Shown piece after piece: positions 4,873 through 6,341 of a stretch of 6,341 nucleotides of DNA (the stretch's first letter is position 1; every line of letters starts with the position of its first letter). The notes beneath the pieces are model-generated. The model was not told where the DNA came from and made no database searches. It was given only the letters and a program-made list of their open reading frames with translations. The stretch comes from Nocardioides sp. GTDB lineage: Bacteria > Actinomycetota > Actinomycetes > Propionibacteriales > Nocardioidaceae. The position numbers were made by a program, and so were the translations under genes. The DNA lies in assembly GCA_021166815.1 (NCBI GenBank), contig JAJPEO010000184.1, positions 1 through 6,341 of the forward strand, given 5' to 3'.

Positions 4873-5586
4873 CGCCGCGGGTGAGAGCAGGAACGCCGCC
4901 ACCCGCCCGAACTCCTCGGGCTCGCCGTAGCGCCCCAGCGCGATCGACTTCTCGTGTGCGGCCCGGGCTGCGCCCGGGTCCTCCGCCAGGGCGTCCAGCT
5001 CGGCCACGCGGTCGGTGCCCAGCCGCCCCGGGAGCAGGCCGTTCACCCGGACCCCCGCCGGACCCAGCTCGTTGCTGAGGGTCTTGGCCACCATCGCGAG
5101 ACCGGGTCGCAGGCCGTTGGAGATCGCCATCTCGGGCAGGGGCGCCTTCACGCTCGAGGAGAGCACCAGGGCCAGCGCGCCACCGTGGGGCAGCACGACC
5201 CCGATCTCCCGCGCCAGGCGTACGGCTCCGAGGAAGACCGACTCGAACGCCTCGCGCCACTGGGAGTCGCTGGCCGCGGTGACCGAAGCCTTCGGTGGAC
5301 CGCCGACGCTGATCAGTGCCCCGTCGATGCGGCCCCACGCCAGGTCCGCGGCGCCGAGCAGCCGCTGCGGGGTGGTCGGGTCAGAGTTGTCGCCGGCGAC
5401 GCCCACGGCCACGTCGCGCTGGTGGCGCTCGTTCAGCTCGCCGACCGTCGCGTCCACCGCCTCCTGCGAGCGCCCGGACACCACCACGCGGGCCCCTTCG
5501 GCGGCGAGCACGTCGACCGTCGCACGGCCGAGCCCGCGGGCCCCGCCCGTGACGATGTAGACGCGGTCGGTCAGCTCGAGGTCCAT
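4816..5586 (-). CDS. Atypical SDR family protein lacking the catalytic Tyr and Lys (BKR-like)
   Basis: A 256-residue Rossmann-fold protein of the short-chain dehydrogenase/reductase superfamily. The nucleotide-binding TGGARGLG (13-20) is intact, R39 of SGRS suggests possible NADP(H) preference, and the C-terminus (GEPEEFGRVAAFLLSP, then LPVDGG) is classical. The active site is not: where FabG in this window has YAASK, this protein has SNGLR, placing S156 at the Tyr position and R160 at the Lys position; the NNAG motif is replaced by VGGP (94-97). A serine run (143-145) remains. This matches my memory of a divergent BKR-like SDR subgroup that lacks the standard tetrad, so it is probably a conserved variant and not a decaying gene. 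Its reaction is unknown. The ATG at 5586 follows the ABC transporter stop by 20 bases, suggesting co-transcription, and TAGGTT ends six bases before it, so it may also have its own leaderless promoter. Confidence 0.85.
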   Translation of the reverse strand: MDLELTDRVYIVTGGARGLGRATVDVLAAEGARVVVSGRSQEAVDATVGELNERHQRDVAVGVAGDNSDPTTPQRLLGAADLAWGRIDGALISVGGPPKASVTAASDSQWREAFESVFLGAVRLAREIGVVLPHGGALALVLSSSVKAPLPEMAISNGLRPGLAMVAKTLSNELGPAGVRVNGLLPGRLGTDRVAELDALAEDPGAARAAHEKSIALGRYGEPEEFGRVAAFLLSPAASYLTGVMLPVDGGLLDAL

Positions 5587-5592
5587 GCTCCC

Positions 5593-5598
5593 AACCTA
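5593..5598 (-). promoter_or_regulatory. Possible leaderless -10 element of the atypical SDR gene
   Basis: TAGGTT on the minus strand ends six bases before the ATG at 5586, within the 20-base gap after the ABC transporter gene. GGGAG is present but only one base from the ATG, too near for a normal Shine-Dalgarno. No convincing -35 is seen. Translational coupling to the upstream gene is the alternative. Confidence 0.4.
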
Positions 5599-5606
5599 CT
5601 CGCGAC

Positions 5607-6341
5607 CTAGTCCGTCACGGCGGCCGTGTCAGCGAACTGGGTGGCGTAGAGGTGGGCGTACAGGCCGCCCTCGGCCAGCAGGTCCTGGTGGGTGCCGGAC
5701 TGCACGACGCGTCCCTGGTCGAGCACGAGGATCAGGTCGGCGCCACGCACCGTGGACAGGCGGTGCGCGATGACCAGGGACGTCCGCCCGGCGAGTGCCG
5801 CGTCCAGCGCCCGCTGGACCGCGGCCTCCGACTCGCTGTCGAGGTGCGCGGTCGCCTCGTCGAGCACCACGATCGCGGGCTCCTTCAGGAGCAGGCGGGC
5901 GATGGCGAGACGCTGGCGCTCACCCCCGGAGAGCCGGTAGCCCCGGTCCCCCACGACCGTGTCGAGCCCGTCGGGCAGCCCGCGGACCAGGGTCGCGATC
6001 TGGGCGGCCTCCAGGGCCTCCCAGACGGCCGCCTCGTCAGCCTCGGGGCGCGCGTAGCGCAGGTTGGCCCCGATCGTGTCGTGGAACATGTGGGCGTCCT
6101 GGGTGACGTAGCCGACGACGTCCTCGAGGGACTCCAGCGTCACCGTCCGCACGTCGTGTCCGCCGACACGGACCGCTCCCGACTCGACGTCGTAGAGCCG
6201 GGCCACGAGGTGGGTGACCGTGGTCTTCCCGGCACCAGAGGGCCCCACGAGTGCCACCATCTGGCCGGCGCGGGCCGTGAACGACACCTCGTGCAGCACC
6301 CGGCCGGTGTCGCGGGACTCGGTACGGGCGATGGCCTCGAG
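5607..6341 (-). CDS. ABC exporter, ATP-binding domain (membrane-domain fusion expected), N-terminus beyond window
   Basis: The last 244 residues of an ABC protein whose reading frame continues past the right edge without a start. Numbering from the first visible residue: Walker A GPSGAGKT (33-40), Q-loop VTQD (Q81), signature LSGGERQR (137-144), Walker B IVVLDE (157-162), D-loop AHLDSES, and the switch His H193 in IAHRLST. All catalytic elements are intact, so this is an active ATPase. The signature and the stretch NLRYARPEADEAAVWEALE are those of exporter-type half transporters in which a six-helix membrane domain precedes the ATPase; that domain would lie outside the window. The visible start (LEAIARTESRDTGRVLHEVSF) shows a linker before Walker A typical of an actinobacterial subgroup. 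The A-loop Tyr must lie upstream. Substrate unknown; such exporters are usually labelled multidrug or lipid transporters. Confidence 0.92.
   Translation of the reverse strand, partial: LEAIARTESRDTGRVLHEVSFTARAGQMVALVGPSGAGKTTVTHLVARLYDVESGAVRVGGHDVRTVTLESLEDVVGYVTQDAHMFHDTIGANLRYARPEADEAAVWEALEAAQIATLVRGLPDGLDTVVGDRGYRLSGGERQRLAIARLLLKEPAIVVLDEATAHLDSESEAAVQRALDAALAGRTSLVIAHRLSTVRGADLILVLDQGRVVQSGTHQDLLAEGGLYAHLYATQFADTAAVTD

Noticed and set aside
4565..5338. Long minus-strand frame overlapping SURF1 and the SDR gene
   Set aside because: Extremely Arg/Gly-rich sequence in a frame offset from the clear SDR gene; no start signal and no recognisable domain.
1..6341. CRISPR array, insertion sequence, tRNA, rRNA or attachment site
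   Set aside because: No spaced direct repeats, transposase motifs, tRNA cloverleaf or rRNA sequence was seen on either strand.

Overview
The window is a compact, high-GC piece of chromosome from an actinobacterium. The InhA-type enoyl reductase, the dodecin, the DUF3099 protein, a small Cys/His protein of an actinobacterial type and a 6C-like small RNA all point to that phylum. The gene mix and the lack of a mycobacterial-length substrate loop in FabI suggest a Nocardioides/Aeromicrobium-like lineage rather than a mycolic-acid producer, but the genus is a guess. Coding density is very high, there is no sign of a mobile element, and both ends cut through genes.

Layout. Positions 1-2257 are on the minus strand, in transcription order: a dodecin, then fabG (3-oxoacyl-ACP reductase), fabI (enoyl-ACP reductase) and a SixA-type phosphohistidine phosphatase cut by the left edge. 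FabG and FabI carry out two of the reductive steps of type II fatty acid elongation, in the same order as mabA-inhA of mycobacteria. From 2328 the plus strand carries a two-helix DUF3099 membrane protein, then a 183-base gap (2631-2813) that holds a probable 6C small RNA with its own promoter, then a 66-residue putative zinc-binding protein. That gene meets moaA (minus strand, molybdenum cofactor synthesis) tail to tail with one base between stop codons. MoaA is divergent from a SURF1 gene (cytochrome oxidase assembly), whose 3' end overlaps the 3' end of a minus-strand SDR protein by 57 bases. The SDR follows the C-terminal ATPase half of an ABC exporter that runs off the right edge.

Regulation. 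Five of the nine complete or 5'-complete protein genes (fabG, DUF3099, moaA, SURF1, SDR) have a TAGNNT -10 element ending 6 or 7 bases before the start codon and no usable Shine-Dalgarno sequence, the arrangement expected of leaderless mRNAs. In contrast dodecin, fabI and the small Cys/His gene have clear Shine-Dalgarno sequences. 

The most interesting items are the 6C-like RNA and its unusual position as the only visible promoter source for the gene after it, the leaderless signature repeated through the window, and the SDR protein in which the catalytic Tyr and Lys and the NNAG motif are all replaced. Most of the remaining content is ordinary actinobacterial housekeeping.
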